NCBI RefSeq assembly: GCF_012273895.1
Contig: NC_052102.1
Span: forward strand, 10,844,002-10,908,001
Reading direction: 5' to 3'
Source of the DNA: Zerene cesonia
Taxonomy: Eukaryota; Arthropoda; Insecta; Lepidoptera; Pieridae
Length of the DNA: 64,000 nt
How positions within the stretch are numbered: position 1 is the stretch's first letter
The DNA itself: not shown here
Below: more model-generated notes on this DNA
Databases searched by the model: none
Told to the model about the DNA's origin: nothing
What the model saw: only the letters and a program-made list of their open reading frames with translations

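Larger units (their letters stand above)
4219..63504 (-). other. Giant laminin intron (59.3 kb)
   Basis: Bounded by the exon B donor (AGAG|GTGAGT) and exon C acceptor (TTCCAG|GC), both in phase 1, with continuous LE coding across the join (DGCR-G-CNCSRSG). All four assembly gaps lie within it, so its true length is uncertain. It is AT-rich and filled with transposon fragments, and it contains the candidate alternative first exon at 54272-54506. I found no other convincing coding exon in it on either strand. Confidence 0.8.

Noticed and set aside
63523..63732. Minus-strand frame MSFFFFLTIIV... that looks like it begins with a hydrophobic segment
   Set aside because: It runs from the intron into exon B in the wrong frame; the LE frame is the other one, and the hydrophobic start is poly-T translation.

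Overview
The window is nuclear DNA of an insect, almost certainly a moth or butterfly. It is AT-rich, has spliced genes, and is packed with short interspersed elements of lepidopteran type: non-autonomous Helitrons starting TC and ending CTAG, polyA-tailed SINEs, and a SINE with a (GATGAT)n tail. The species cannot be told from the sequence. Four runs of exactly 1000 N (17544-18543, 30517-31516, 45736-46735, 57306-58305) are scaffold gaps of unknown true size.

The one clear gene is on the minus strand and runs off both ends: a laminin alpha chain. Seven exons (63978-64000 partial, 63505-63666, 4112-4218, 1620-1791, 1056-1217, 470-648, 1-121 partial) have consensus splice sites and matching phases. 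They join into a 308-residue open frame of six laminin-type EGF-like (LE) domains leading into the start of a laminin IV (L4) domain. The exons are strikingly GC-rich against an AT-rich background. The 3' exons are packed into 4.2 kb; then one 59.3 kb intron (4219-63504) fills most of the window.

That intron is mostly transposon debris. The commonest element is a ~200 bp Helitron (H1 here, eight full-length or near-full-length copies plus fragments). There are at least two other well-defined Helitron families (H2, H3), a SINE family with a polyA tail (S1), a composite repeat carrying a tRNA-like domain (S2), MITE-like inverted-repeat elements, LINE 3' ends, a Tc1/mariner-like element family lying at two of the gaps, and a large ~510 bp inverted repeat around the fourth gap.

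The most interesting item is a GC-rich minus-strand exon at 54272-54506 inside the giant intron. It opens with an ATG and a textbook signal peptide and ends in a splice donor whose phase matches the LE exon at 4112-4218. Splicing these two would give a short laminin alpha isoform starting with a new signal peptide and then an intact LE domain, much as vertebrate laminin alpha-3A is made from an internal promoter. This is inferred from sequence alone and needs transcript evidence.
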